A stretch of DNA of 22,678 bases from UBA288 sp964461885. Lineage in GTDB: Archaea; Halobacteriota; Methanomicrobia; Methanomicrobiales; Methanospirillaceae. Below the pieces are notes generated by a model. The model was not told the origin of the DNA, searched no databases, and saw only the letters and a list, made by a program, of their open reading frames with translations. The stretch lies in assembly GCA_964461885.1 (NCBI GenBank), contig CAYWVY010000034.1, forward strand, positions 1-22,678. Direction: 5' to 3'. The translations under genes were made by a program, and so were the position numbers. Positions 15,079 to 22,678 of the stretch are shown here, piece after piece; the stretch's first letter is position 1, and each line of letters begins with the position of its first letter.

Positions 15079-16257
15079 ATGAAGGTCTGCATCATGTGCG
15101 GCGGCGAGGGCACCCGTCTCCGCCCTCTGACCTTTGAGCGCCCGAAGCCCTGCATCCCGATCGTGAACCGTCCCTCCATTGAGCACCTCGTGGCCCATCT
15201 CTCGACCATGGGGTTCAACGAGGTCGTGATCACGCTCGGGTACCTCGGGTCGGAGATCGAGAAGGCGCTCGGGGACGGATCCCTCTTCGGGGTCGACATC
15301 ACCTACGTCCGCGAGGAGTTCAAGATGGGGACGGCCGGCTCGGTCAAGAACGCGCAGGCCCACCTCGATGGCTCGCCGTTCCTCGTGGTCGGCGGCGACC
15401 ACGTGACCGATCTCAACGTGCTCGAGTTCTACCGCGAACACCAGCGCGGGGACGGCATCATCTCGATCGGGCTGATCTCGATCGACGATCCGTCCGAGTA
15501 CGGCATCGCCGAGATCGACGCCAACTACGACCTGCTCCGTTTTAAGGAGAAGCCGGCCCCCGGCGAGATCTTCAGCAACCTCGCCTCGACCGGGATGTAC
15601 GTCTGTGACCCCGCGATCTTCGACCACATCCCCCCCAACACGAAGTTCGACTTTGCAAAGGACCTCTTCCCGAAGCTGATGGGGTGCGGAGAGCGCCTGA
15701 AGGGCTGGCTCGCGCGCGGGAACTGGACCGATGTCGGCAGCCCCTCATCGCTCCGATCGGCCGAGCGCTGGATGCTCCAGCGGATGTCGGTCACGAACAT
15801 CAGCGGCAACCTCTCCATGAAGGGGGCGCAGATCCTGGGGCCGGTCCAGCTCGGCGACTCGATCTCGGTCGGCAACAACGCGAAGATCATCGGCCCCGTC
15901 TCCATCGGCTCGGGCACCATCATCGAGGAGAGCGCCCTGATCGGGCCGTACACCTCGATCGGCGATAACTGTTCGATCAAGGCGAACACCAAGATCTTCA
16001 GCTCGTCCCTTTACAACCGGATCGTCGTGGGCCCGAACAGCACGGTCTCGGGCTCGATCATCGACAACGACACGGTGATCCGGGAGTGCTGCTCGATCGA
16101 GAACGACACCGTGATCGGGCCCCGCTCCATGCTCCAGCGCGGGGTCGTGATCCACTCCCGGACGCGGCTCTGGCCCGAGGTGCTCATTCCCGAGGGGACG
16201 ATCGTCAAGGAGCACGTCCTCAATGACCAGTTCGACTGCCGCTGCGAAGGCTCCTGA
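15079..16257 (+). CDS. Sugar-1-phosphate nucleotidyltransferase with left-handed beta-helix tail
   Basis: A 392-residue enzyme. Residues 1-235 form the nucleotidyltransferase Rossmann-like domain: signature GGEGTRLRPLT (8-18), K23 in RPKP, and metal-binding D107 in VVGGDHVTD. The rest, from about 250, has hexapeptide repeats (IIGPVSIGSGTIIEESALIG and similar) forming a left-handed beta helix. It would activate a sugar phosphate with NTP to give an NDP-sugar and pyrophosphate. The architecture fits mannose-1-phosphate guanylyltransferase or glucose-1-phosphate nucleotidyltransferase; substrate cannot be fixed. ATG 15079 starts the conserved MKVCIMCGGEG motif and lies 28 bases from a TATA box; ATG 15058 is less likely. 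It converges on the CBS-ParB gene with a 14-base gap. Confidence 0.88.
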   Translation: MKVCIMCGGEGTRLRPLTFERPKPCIPIVNRPSIEHLVAHLSTMGFNEVVITLGYLGSEIEKALGDGSLFGVDITYVREEFKMGTAGSVKNAQAHLDGSPFLVVGGDHVTDLNVLEFYREHQRGDGIISIGLISIDDPSEYGIAEIDANYDLLRFKEKPAPGEIFSNLASTGMYVCDPAIFDHIPPNTKFDFAKDLFPKLMGCGERLKGWLARGNWTDVGSPSSLRSAERWMLQRMSVTNISGNLSMKGAQILGPVQLGDSISVGNNAKIIGPVSIGSGTIIEESALIGPYTSIGDNCSIKANTKIFSSSLYNRIVVGPNSTVSGSIIDNDTVIRECCSIENDTVIGPRSMLQRGVVIHSRTRLWPEVLIPEGTIVKEHVLNDQFDCRCEGS

Positions 16258-16271
16258 AAAAGAGATCGGCC

Positions 16272-17060
16272 CTATACCCTCTTTACCAGCCGGTGCGTCA
16301 GGGCGACGAGCGGGTGGCGGGCGTAGTCGAGCACCTGGATGTCGTCAAGCGATTCGAGATGCATGGACCGGGCCGTCCGCTCCATCCCGAGTTCGATGTC
16401 GTCGTCGACTTCGATGATGTACGCGTCCAGGTGCTCGATCCCGAGCCGTTTCGCCGCGATCGCGCGGTGGTGGCCGTCGACCAGGATATCCCGGCCCGGG
16501 CGCTTGACCACGATCAGGGGCTCGGCCAGCCCCTTCCTGAGCTCGTAGATCCTTCCTTCGAGCTCGTCCTCGTAGATCTTCGACTGCGTCGGCAACAGGC
16601 CGCGGATCGGGACCGAGCCCCGCCGGAGGCCCGGCTCGATCCCGTAGAGTTTCTTGAGGGTCGTGATGAAGTTGAAGACCTTCTCGGGCGAGACGTGCTC
16701 GATCTGGGAGCGGATCACGTCCGTGTTCGAGAAGATGCCGACGAGCCGGTTCTTCTCGTCGACGACCGGCAGCTTCTGGATGCCCGAGCGGAAGATGACG
16801 CGGGCCGCGTCGGTGATGCTCATCTCGGGATCGGCCACGATCAGGTGGCTGGACATCACCTCCGAGACGGGGGTGGACGGGTGGGCGAAGAGGAGGTCTC
16901 GGGCCGCGATGTAACCAACGACCTCGTTGCCCCGGTCGACGACCGGAAATCCGTCGTGGTGGGTGGTCTTGATCCGTTCGAAGACGTCCCGGACTGTCCC
17001 CTTGGCGTCCACCGTGACGACGTCGTAGGTCATGTAGTCCTTGACCCGTTTCTTGTCCAC
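16272..17060 (-). CDS. Two CBS domains fused to a ParB/SerK-like domain
   Basis: A 262-residue fusion. Residues 7-60 and about 65-122 are a CBS pair (YMTYDVVTVDAKGTVRDVFE, VMSSHLIVADPEMSITDAAR), which usually senses adenine nucleotides. Residues about 145-240 are a ParB N-terminal-like fold with the nucleotide-binding motif VDGHHRAIAAKRLG (D195-G-H-H-R199). It lacks the helix-turn-helix and dimer domains of chromosomal ParB. Related small archaeal ParB-like proteins include the free-serine kinase SerK, so a CBS-regulated phosphotransferase is a reasonable alternative to a DNA-partition role; this is inference. GTG 17060 is the only suitable start near the conserved CBS beginning. It lies 21 bases after the mutY-like gene on the same strand. 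A T5 run follows its end at 16261-16257. Confidence 0.82.
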   Translation of the reverse strand: MDKKRVKDYMTYDVVTVDAKGTVRDVFERIKTTHHDGFPVVDRGNEVVGYIAARDLLFAHPSTPVSEVMSSHLIVADPEMSITDAARVIFRSGIQKLPVVDEKNRLVGIFSNTDVIRSQIEHVSPEKVFNFITTLKKLYGIEPGLRRGSVPIRGLLPTQSKIYEDELEGRIYELRKGLAEPLIVVKRPGRDILVDGHHRAIAAKRLGIEHLDAYIIEVDDDIELGMERTARSMHLESLDDIQVLDYARHPLVALTHRLVKRV

Positions 17061-17081
17061 ACCATAGATACGAGGGTGTTT

Positions 17082-17996
17082 CTACTTCAAATGTTCGGTA
17101 ACGATCCCGTCCTGAATAAGGTAAACCGGGCCGTCCTCGGCGACGAACCCCTCTTTTCGGAGCTGGGCGAGGACTGGCCTGAGCCGGTCCTGCCCGGCCC
17201 CGGTTTCGGCCGCGAGCTCGGCCGCCCCGAGCGGCCCGGACCCGAGCAACGCCTTCAATACCCGGCCCCGGAGCTGCCGGGCCGATCCTTCGAACCGGGA
17301 CTGGATCGCGTGGTGGGCCGAGCGCCGGTTCGGGTTCGGCGTGGTCCTCGCGAGCATGGTGCCGTAGTCCATGAGCGCCCAGTACCACTCCCGCGGGCGC
17401 TCGCGGTCGAGGGCCTGTTCGACGAGCGGTCGGAGCTCGGCGTCGGTCACACCGGTCCGGTCCCGGAAGAAGAAGTGGAGGAAGACCCGCCGGACGTTGG
17501 TCTCGATGTAGACCGTGGGCCTGTTGAATGCGTAGGCCGCGATCGCGGCAGCCGTGGCCGGGCCGATCCCGGGGAGGGTCTCGAGCACGGCGGGGTCGTC
17601 GGGGACCCGCCCCCCGAACTCCGTGACGATGCGGGCTGCGGACGCCTGCAGGGCGAGCGCGCGGCGGTTGTACCCGAGCCCCTGCCAGGCGCGGAGCACG
17701 TCGGCCGGAGAGGCGCGGGCGAGCGACGTGACATCGGGAAATGCCTTGAGGAACGCCGTGTACTTCGGCCGGACCCGTTCGACCTGGGTCTGCTGGAGCA
17801 TCACCTCCGAGACGAGGACCCGGTACGGGTCGGTCGTCTCGCGCCAGGGCATGCTTCGGCCGAATGCGTGGTAGTGGTCGAGGACGGTCCGGCGAAAGAG
17901 CGCGATAACCCGGTCCGTCGGACCCTCGGTCTCGAGAAGCCGGCGGAACGCCTTCAGGTCGTCCGCCCCGTCCGCGAGGGTGGTCTGGTCGTCCAC
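17082..17996 (-). CDS. mutY: MutY-like adenine DNA glycosylase without iron-sulfur cluster, winged-helix tail
   Basis: A 304-residue helix-hairpin-helix glycosylase. Visible motifs are MPWRETTDPYRVLVSEVMLQ with catalytic E64, the HhH LPGIGPATA (141-149) and IETNVRRV, where E165 stands in place of the usual catalytic Asp. The four-cysteine iron-sulfur loop that normally follows is absent: residues 210-240 (MDYGTMLARTTPNPNRRSAHH...) contain no cysteine. Instead of the NUDIX-like 8-oxoguanine recognition domain, residues about 240-297 look like a winged helix. Clusterless MutY proteins are known, mainly from anaerobes. It would remove adenine mispaired with 8-oxoG or G; exact specificity is uncertain. 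GTG 17996 was chosen because a TATA box at 18033-18041 lies upstream; longer starts would include the box and overlap uvsE. Confidence 0.83.
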   Translation of the reverse strand: MDDQTTLADGADDLKAFRRLLETEGPTDRVIALFRRTVLDHYHAFGRSMPWRETTDPYRVLVSEVMLQQTQVERVRPKYTAFLKAFPDVTSLARASPADVLRAWQGLGYNRRALALQASAARIVTEFGGRVPDDPAVLETLPGIGPATAAAIAAYAFNRPTVYIETNVRRVFLHFFFRDRTGVTDAELRPLVEQALDRERPREWYWALMDYGTMLARTTPNPNRRSAHHAIQSRFEGSARQLRGRVLKALLGSGPLGAAELAAETGAGQDRLRPVLAQLRKEGFVAEDGPVYLIQDGIVTEHLK

Positions 17997-18032
17997 GCAT
18001 ACGGGTTGGGCAGGATCACAATTAACCCTGCA

Positions 18033-18041
18033 GATATATAC
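18033..18041. promoter_or_regulatory. Symmetrical TATA box shared by mutY and uvsE
   Basis: GATATATAC is nearly self-complementary and is the only strong AT-rich block between the two divergent genes. Its centre is 27 bases from the uvsE ATG (18064), giving a leaderless plus-strand transcript. On the minus strand a start near 18010 would lie about 14 bases before the mutY GTG (17996). Both spacings fit archaeal promoters. Confidence 0.6.
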
Positions 18042-18063
18042 ACAGAGCGCCATTCGCTTGAGC

Positions 18064-18963
18064 ATGCGGATCGGGTACCCGTGCATCAACCGCTCGATCG
18101 GCTGCACGGCGAACCATACCTTTCGGCTCGCGTCGTACTCGGACGAGCGCCTGCTCGCCACCGTGGACGCGAACCTCGCCTGCCTCGCGCGGGTCCTCTC
18201 CTGGAACGTCGCCCGCGGCCTCCTCGGGTTCCGGATCGGCTCGGGGCTCGTCCCGTTCGCGTCGCACCCTGCCTGCACGACGCCGTGGCGGGAGCGGTTC
18301 GCCGACCGGTTCGCCGGGATCGGGGCGTTCGCCCGGAGGCACGCCCTCCGCATCTCGATGCACCCCGACCAGTTCAACCTCCTGAACGCGCAGGACCCCG
18401 CGATCGTCGAGCGGACAGTCGCGGAGCTCGCGTACCACGCGGAGGTGCTCGACCTCTTCGGGCTCGGTCCGGACGCGAAGATCCAGGTCCACGTCGGCGG
18501 GGTCTACGGCGACCGCGCGAACTCGATGGCTCGTTTCGTGGCGACGTACGGCACGCTCGACCCCCGCCTTCGCCGGCGGCTGGTGATCGAGAACGACGAT
18601 AACCGGTACACGGCCGGAGACTGCCTGGCGGTCTCGGGCGCCTGCGGCGTCCCGGTCGTGCTCGACGTCTTCCACCACGCGGTCTTCGGGGACGGCCGGT
18701 CGATCGGCCCCCTCCTCGACGACGTCGCCGCGACCTGGTCGCCGGCCGACGGCCTTCCGATGGTCGACTACGCCTCACAGGCGCCCGGGCGGCGCCGGGG
18801 CTCGCATGCATCATCGATCGACGACGCCGACTTCGCCCGCTTCCTCGCCGCGAGCGCCGGCCGCGACGTCGACCTGATGCTCGAGATCAAGGACAAGGAG
18901 GCGAGCGCGCTCCGCGCCGTGGCGCTCGCGACCGGCGACCCGCGCCTCTGCACGGCTCCCTGA
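18064..18963 (+). CDS. uvsE: UV-damage endonuclease (UvdE/UvsE family)
   Basis: A 299-residue TIM-barrel endonuclease that nicks DNA 5' of UV photoproducts and other lesions. Family motifs are visible in order: MRIGYPCINRSIGCTANHTFR at the N-terminus, RISMHPDQF, KIQVHVGGVYG, the metal-binding LVIENDDN, VPVVLDVFHH, MVDYASQ, RGSHASSIDD and DLMLEIKDKE. These supply the expected His, Asp and Glu ligands of the three-metal centre. ATG 18064 begins the conserved MRIGYPC segment and is placed for leaderless transcription; the reading frame open upstream to 17980 is not conserved and overlaps mutY. The family is patchy in archaea. Divergence from mutY groups two repair genes under one promoter. Confidence 0.92.
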   Translation: MRIGYPCINRSIGCTANHTFRLASYSDERLLATVDANLACLARVLSWNVARGLLGFRIGSGLVPFASHPACTTPWRERFADRFAGIGAFARRHALRISMHPDQFNLLNAQDPAIVERTVAELAYHAEVLDLFGLGPDAKIQVHVGGVYGDRANSMARFVATYGTLDPRLRRRLVIENDDNRYTAGDCLAVSGACGVPVVLDVFHHAVFGDGRSIGPLLDDVAATWSPADGLPMVDYASQAPGRRRGSHASSIDDADFARFLAASAGRDVDLMLEIKDKEASALRAVALATGDPRLCTAP

Positions 18964-18970
18964 GTTACCC

Positions 18971-18978
18971 CTAAATAC
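18971..18978 (+). promoter_or_regulatory. TATA box of the yyaL-like gene
   Basis: CTAAATAC, eight bases after the uvsE stop, predicts a transcript start near 19001. The ribosome-binding site GAGGTG (19002-19007) and ATG 19013 follow at once, giving a very short leader. Confidence 0.45.
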
Positions 18979-19012
18979 CAGCGTGCCCCACTGCGGGCCG
19001 AGAGGTGTTGAT

Positions 19013-21118
19013 ATGACCGACGACGCGTCCCCCAATCGGCTGATCCACGAGAAGAGCCCGTACCTGCTCGCCCACGCCCACCAGCCCGTCGACTGGTACC
19101 CCTGGGGAGATGAGGCCTTCGAGCGGGCGAAGGCGCTCGACCGCCCGGTCTTCCTCTCCATCGGGTACGCGACCTGCCACTGGTGCCACGTGATGGCCCA
19201 CGAGTCGTTCGAGGACCCGGAGATTGCGCGGCTCCTGAACGAGGCGTTCGTCTGCGTCAAGGTCGACCGCGAGGAGCGGCCCGACGTGGACCAGGTCTAC
19301 ATGACCGTCTGCCAGCTCCTGACGGGCTCGGGCGGCTGGCCCCTGACGGTGATCCTGACCCCGGACCGGCGCCCGTTCTTCGCCGGGACCTACTTCCCGA
19401 AAGAAAGCCGGTTCGGAGCGATAGGGATGCGTGAGCTCGTCCCGCGGATCGCGGAGATGTGGCGCGAGCGGCGCGGCTCGCTCGTCGAGGCGGCCGAGCA
19501 GGTGACGGCCTCGCTCGCGCAGGCGGCCGGCGCTCCGGCGGAGGGCGAGGTGGACCCCCTGGCGATCGAGCGGGCCTGCGAGGCCCTTATCTTCCAGTTC
19601 GACCCGGTCCACGGCGGGTTCGGCAACGCGCCCAAGTTCCCGACGCCGCACCACCTGCTCTTTCTGCTCCGGCGCTGGCGCCGCACGGGCGAGCCGCGTG
19701 CGCTCGAGATGGTCGAGCAAACGCTCGCAGCGATTAGGCGCGGCGGGGTCTACGATCAGCTCGGGTACGGGGTCCACCGGTACTCGACGGACGCCCGCTG
19801 GCTCGTGCCGCACTTCGAGAAGATGCTCTACGACCAGGCCATGCTGACGCTTGCCTGCGTCGAGGCCTTCCAGGCGACCGGAAAGCCGACGTACCGGCAC
19901 ACGGCGGAGGAGACGATTACCTACATGCTCCGCGAACTCCTCTCGCCCGAGGGGGCGTTCTATTCGGCCCAGGACGCCGACACCGAGGGCGAGGAGGGAA
20001 AGTTCTACCTCTGGACGAAGGACGAGATCGATCGCGTGCTTCCGCCCGAGGAGGCCGAGGTCTTCGACCGTGTCTTCCGCGTCAAGACCGGCGGCAACTT
20101 CGTCGACCCGGTCCACCCGGAGAAGCGGGGCGAGAACATCCTCTACCGGGCGATGACGGTCGAGGACGCGGCGGCGGCCTTGAGCCGGCCCGCACGCGAG
20201 GTCGCGATCCTGGTCTCGGCCGCGCGCGAACGGCTCTTCACGGTCCGGGAGATGCGCGTCCGGCCGGCCGTCGACGACAAGGTGCTCACGGGCTGGAACG
20301 GCCTCGCGATCGCCGCGCTTGCCAGGGCCGGCCGGGCCTTCGGCCACGCGCCGTACGTCGAGGCGGCCGTGCGCGCGCTCGAGTTCGTCCTGGCTCGCCT
20401 CCGGACGCCCGACAACCGGCTTCTCCATCGCTACCGTGACGGCGAGGCCGGGATTGCCGGCCAGGCCGAGGACTACGCGTACCTGGTCTGGGGCCTGCTC
20501 GAGGTGTACGAGGCGACCTTCGACCCCTTCCGGCTCGCGACCGCGAAGGCGCTCATGGACCGGATGATCACGGACTTCTGGGACGAGGAGAACGGCGGGT
20601 TCTTCTCGGCGACGGCCGAGGCGACCGACCTGCTCGTCCGGCAGAAGGAGGTCTTCGACGGTGCGTACCCGTCCGCGAACTCGGCCGCGTACCTCGACCT
20701 CCTCCGCCTCGCGCGGCTGCTCGGCGACCCGGCGTACGAGGAGCGGGCCGCGGCTGTTGCGCGGCTGTACGCAGCCCCGCTCACCTCCTCGCCGACGATC
20801 GCGACGCTCTTCCTCTCGGGCCTGGACCTCTCGGTCGGGCCGTCGCAGGAGGTGGTGGTCGTGGGGGCGCCCGGCACGGCCGACACGTCCGCGATGCTGG
20901 AGGCCCTGCAGCGTGCGTACCTGCCCTCGGCGACCCTGTTCTTCGTCTCGATCGACGAGCAGGGCGAGGCGGCCCGGCGGCTCGCACCGTTCACGGAAGA
21001 GATGGAGATGGTCGACGGGAAGGCGACCGCGTACGTCTGCACGGGCCGCGCGTGCGACCGGCCCGTGACGGAGGTGGCGGCGCTGATGGAGCGGCTCGAG
21101 GGCGGTGACTCGGCCTGA
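19013..21118 (+). CDS. yyaL: Thioredoxin-fold / six-hairpin protein of the YyaL (SSP411) family
   Basis: A 701-residue protein. Residues 1-165 form the DUF255 thioredoxin-like domain (NRLIHEKSPYLLAHAHQPVDW, then ATCHWCHVMAHESFEDPEIA with C55-x2-C58, and KVDREERPDVD). The remainder is an alpha/alpha-toroid like N-acylglucosamine 2-epimerases and glycoside hydrolases (GGVYDQLGYGVHRYSTDARW, PHFEKMLYDQAMLTLACVEA, TGWNGLAIAALARAGRAF). The family is widespread in bacteria, archaea and animals (SPATA20), but its reaction is not established. ATG 19013 has GAGGTG six bases upstream and begins just before the conserved NRLIHEKSPYL. Length matches the family. It is preceded by its own TATA box, so it need not be co-transcribed with uvsE. 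Confidence 0.92.
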   Translation: MTDDASPNRLIHEKSPYLLAHAHQPVDWYPWGDEAFERAKALDRPVFLSIGYATCHWCHVMAHESFEDPEIARLLNEAFVCVKVDREERPDVDQVYMTVCQLLTGSGGWPLTVILTPDRRPFFAGTYFPKESRFGAIGMRELVPRIAEMWRERRGSLVEAAEQVTASLAQAAGAPAEGEVDPLAIERACEALIFQFDPVHGGFGNAPKFPTPHHLLFLLRRWRRTGEPRALEMVEQTLAAIRRGGVYDQLGYGVHRYSTDARWLVPHFEKMLYDQAMLTLACVEAFQATGKPTYRHTAEETITYMLRELLSPEGAFYSAQDADTEGEEGKFYLWTKDEIDRVLPPEEAEVFDRVFRVKTGGNFVDPVHPEKRGENILYRAMTVEDAAAALSRPAREVAILVSAARERLFTVREMRVRPAVDDKVLTGWNGLAIAALARAGRAFGHAPYVEAAVRALEFVLARLRTPDNRLLHRYRDGEAGIAGQAEDYAYLVWGLLEVYEATFDPFRLATAKALMDRMITDFWDEENGGFFSATAEATDLLVRQKEVFDGAYPSANSAAYLDLLRLARLLGDPAYEERAAAVARLYAAPLTSSPTIATLFLSGLDLSVGPSQEVVVVGAPGTADTSAMLEALQRAYLPSATLFFVSIDEQGEAARRLAPFTEEMEMVDGKATAYVCTGRACDRPVTEVAALMERLEGGDSA

Positions 21119-21124
21119 GCCGGG

Positions 21125-21165
21125 GTTCCCCTTCCGGGATGGGCACTCTCGGTCTTCCGGGGAAC
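21125..21165. terminator. Inverted repeat after the yyaL-like gene, possible terminator stem
   Basis: GTTCCCC (21125-21131) and GGGGAAC (21159-21165) form a perfect seven-base inverted repeat with a 27-base loop, starting seven bases after the yyaL stop. No U-rich tail follows directly; a weak ATTTT lies further on at about 21207-21211. A role in termination or mRNA end protection is only a possibility. Confidence 0.25.
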
Positions 21166-21269
21166 GCGGTCTCGAGCGGGGCTCCCCCGCGCAGGAGAAC
21201 CAATCATTTTCCCGGCTCCTTGCATAACTTCAGCATGCATATGTGCCGAGCCGAGAAGGGGTGCCCAAG

Positions 21270-22337
21270 GTGAAGGTGGTCTCGGTCGTGGGGGCGCGGC
21301 CGCAGTTCATCAAGTGCGCGCCGCTCTCCCGGGAGATCCGGCGACACTTCGACGAGGTCCTGGTCCACACCGGCCAGCACTACGACTCGGGGATGTCGGA
21401 TGTCTTCTTCGAGGAGCTCCGGATCCCCCGGCCCGATCACCACCTCGGCGTCGGTTCGGGGACGCACGCAGAGCAGACTGGCGCCATGCTCGTCCGGATC
21501 GAGGAGGTGCTGCGCCGGGAGACGCCGGACCTGGTGCTGGTCTACGGCGACACGAACTCCACGCTCGCCGGCGCGCTCGCGGCCGCGAAGCTCCACATCC
21601 CGGTCGCCCACGTCGAGGCGGGCCTCCGCTCGTTCGACCGCGCGATGCCCGAGGAGGTGAACCGCGTGCTGACCGACCACCTCTCGAGCCTTCTCTTCTG
21701 CCCGACCGCGACTGCGGTGGCCAACCTCGAGCGCGAGGGGATCCGCGACGGAGTTCATATCACGGGCGACGTCATGGTCGACGCGCTCGAGTTCAACCGG
21801 GTCGTCGCCGCGGAGCAGTCGACCGTGCTCGACCGACTCGTGCTCTCTCCCGGCAACTACCTGGTCCTGACGGTCCACCGGGCCTCGAACACCGACGATC
21901 CCGTTCTGCTCGGCGCGATCCTCGGGGCCGTCGGCGAGGCCGATCTCCCCGTGGTCTTCCCGGTCCACCCGCGGACCCGTCACGCGATCGCGGCGCACGG
22001 GCTCGAGCTCCCGGCAAACGTCCTGGCCGTGGATCCGCTCGGGTACCTCGACATGCTCCGGCTCCTCGGGTCCGCCCACCGGCTCCTGACCGACTCGGGC
22101 GGGATGCAGAAGGAGGCGTACGTGCTCGGGGTCCCCTGCGTCACGCTCCGCGACACGACCGAGTGGGTCGAGACGGTCGCGCTCGGCTGGAACGTCCTGG
22201 CCGGAACGGACCGCGACGCGATCCTCGAGGGGATCCGCCGGCCCCTTCCGGCCGGGCCGCGGCCGGCGGTCTACGGCGACGGCCGGGCGAGCGGAGCGAT
22301 TGTCCGGGCGATCGAGTCGTTCTTCTCGGCCCGGTAA
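21270..22337 (+). CDS. wecB: UDP-N-acetylglucosamine 2-epimerase (non-hydrolysing)
   Basis: A 355-residue GT-B fold epimerase converting UDP-GlcNAc to UDP-ManNAc for surface glycans. It shows VVGARPQFIKCAPL (6-19), VHTGQHYDSGMS, VYGDTNSTLAGALAA with D94, HVEAGLRSFDRAMPEEVNR (E116 and E129 region), TVHRASNTDD with H203, and LLTDSGGMQKEAYVLGVPCVTLRDTTEWVET, which binds the UDP moiety. All expected catalytic positions appear to be present. GTG 21270 was preferred because GAAGGGGTG (21255-21263) lies seven bases upstream and the protein then begins exactly at the family start (M-K-V-x-S-V-V-G). GTG 21243 would add nine residues. The exporter gene follows after 90 bases. Confidence 0.93.
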   Translation: MKVVSVVGARPQFIKCAPLSREIRRHFDEVLVHTGQHYDSGMSDVFFEELRIPRPDHHLGVGSGTHAEQTGAMLVRIEEVLRRETPDLVLVYGDTNSTLAGALAAAKLHIPVAHVEAGLRSFDRAMPEEVNRVLTDHLSSLLFCPTATAVANLEREGIRDGVHITGDVMVDALEFNRVVAAEQSTVLDRLVLSPGNYLVLTVHRASNTDDPVLLGAILGAVGEADLPVVFPVHPRTRHAIAAHGLELPANVLAVDPLGYLDMLRLLGSAHRLLTDSGGMQKEAYVLGVPCVTLRDTTEWVETVALGWNVLAGTDRDAILEGIRRPLPAGPRPAVYGDGRASGAIVRAIESFFSAR

Positions 22338-22380
22338 TGCCCTCGCCCCGTCCGACGGTTTCCCCAAGGGAAGGACCGTA

Positions 22381-22389
22381 CTTTTAAAC
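22381..22389 (+). promoter_or_regulatory. TATA box of the ABC exporter permease gene
   Basis: CTTTTAAAC predicts a start near 22411, 17 bases before the ATG at 22428. A second AT block, GAATTATATC (22401-22410), is closer and could give a nearly leaderless transcript. The pair suggests that the exporter gene starts its own transcription unit. Confidence 0.5.
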
Positions 22390-22427
22390 GGCGCTCCCTC
22401 GAATTATATCGTGAACTTTCTGATCTC

Positions 22428-22678
22428 ATGACCGCCGCAACGCTCGAGACGCCCCCGCAGGTGCCGACGCTGGTGATCCGGCCCCCGCGGAAGTGGGTCC
22501 CGATCGACTTCTCCGAGCTCTGGAGCTACCGCGAGCTGCTCTACTTCTTTGTCTGGCGCGACGTGAAGATCCGGTACAAGCAGACGGGGCTCGGGGTGGC
22601 CTGGGCCGTGATCCAGCCGCTCTTCACGATGGTGATCTTCTCGGTCATCTTCGGAGGATTTGCGAAGATCCCGTCGGA
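22428..22678 (+). CDS. Polysaccharide ABC exporter permease (Wzm type), 5' part, cut by window edge
   Basis: The first 83 residues of an ABC-2 type permease; the window ends inside the gene. After a cytoplasmic tail comes the amphipathic segment DFSELWSYRELLYFFVWRDV, the signature KIRYKQTGLGVAWAVIQPLF, and the start of the first membrane helix TMVIFSVIFGGFAKIPS. This is the typical beginning of the membrane subunit that exports O-antigen, teichoic acid or archaeal surface glycans together with a Wzt ATPase, which should be encoded beyond the window. With the epimerase before it, it marks the edge of a surface-polysaccharide cluster. Confidence 0.88.
   Translation, partial: MTAATLETPPQVPTLVIRPPRKWVPIDFSELWSYRELLYFFVWRDVKIRYKQTGLGVAWAVIQPLFTMVIFSVIFGGFAKIPS

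Noticed and set aside
17980..18063. Longer N-terminus for UvsE
   Set aside because: The added residues are not family-like, overlap the start of mutY and include the shared TATA box.
17997..18377. Longer N-terminus for the MutY-like protein
   Set aside because: It would run antisense through the conserved uvsE start and the TATA box; the conserved glycosylase domain begins well after GTG 17996.

Overview
The window looks like chromosomal DNA of a high-GC methanogenic archaeon, most likely of the order Methanomicrobiales. The evidence is an archaeal RNA polymerase operon with both large subunits split (B''/B' and A'/A''), archaeal TATA-box promoters (some placed for leaderless mRNAs), archaeal tRNA genes, and a stand-alone cas1 gene of the kind reported from Methanomicrobia. 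The genus cannot be fixed from the sequence alone.

Layout. (1) 1-1281: the 5' half of tRNA-Pro(GGG) on the minus strand, diverging from a two-gene signalling unit, a roadblock/LC7 protein and a receiver-domain protein with a helical tail. (2) 1537-9929: tRNA-Lys(UUU), then a tight transcription operon rpoH-rpoB2-rpoB1-rpoA1-rpoA2-rpl30e-nusA. rpoB2 appears to use a non-AUG start (CTG at 1957). The S12-S7-EF2 genes that usually follow nusA in euryarchaea are absent. (3) 9980-14732: in their place is a solo cas1 homologue with two of the three canonical metal ligands replaced. It converges on a minus-strand pair: a ~1190-residue helical-repeat protein of unknown function and, overlapping its 3' end, acylphosphatase. 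(4) 14733-15078: a non-coding, AT-richer region with two hairpins and a T7 tract. (5) 15079-18963: a sugar-nucleotidyltransferase converging on a minus-strand mutY-like to CBS-ParB unit. The mutY-like gene diverges from a UV-damage endonuclease (uvsE) across one symmetrical TATA box. (6) 19013-21118: a YyaL/SSP411-type thioredoxin-fold protein. (7) 21270-end: UDP-GlcNAc 2-epimerase and the start of a Wzm-type ABC exporter permease, apparently the edge of a surface-polysaccharide cluster.

The best-supported unusual content is the apparently metal-site-defective solo Cas1 at the end of the RNA polymerase operon next to the acylphosphatase/solenoid pair, the non-AUG start of rpoB2, the clusterless MutY-like protein with a winged-helix tail, the shared mutY/uvsE promoter, and the structured intergenic region near 14890. 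No CRISPR array, transposase or insertion sequence was seen.
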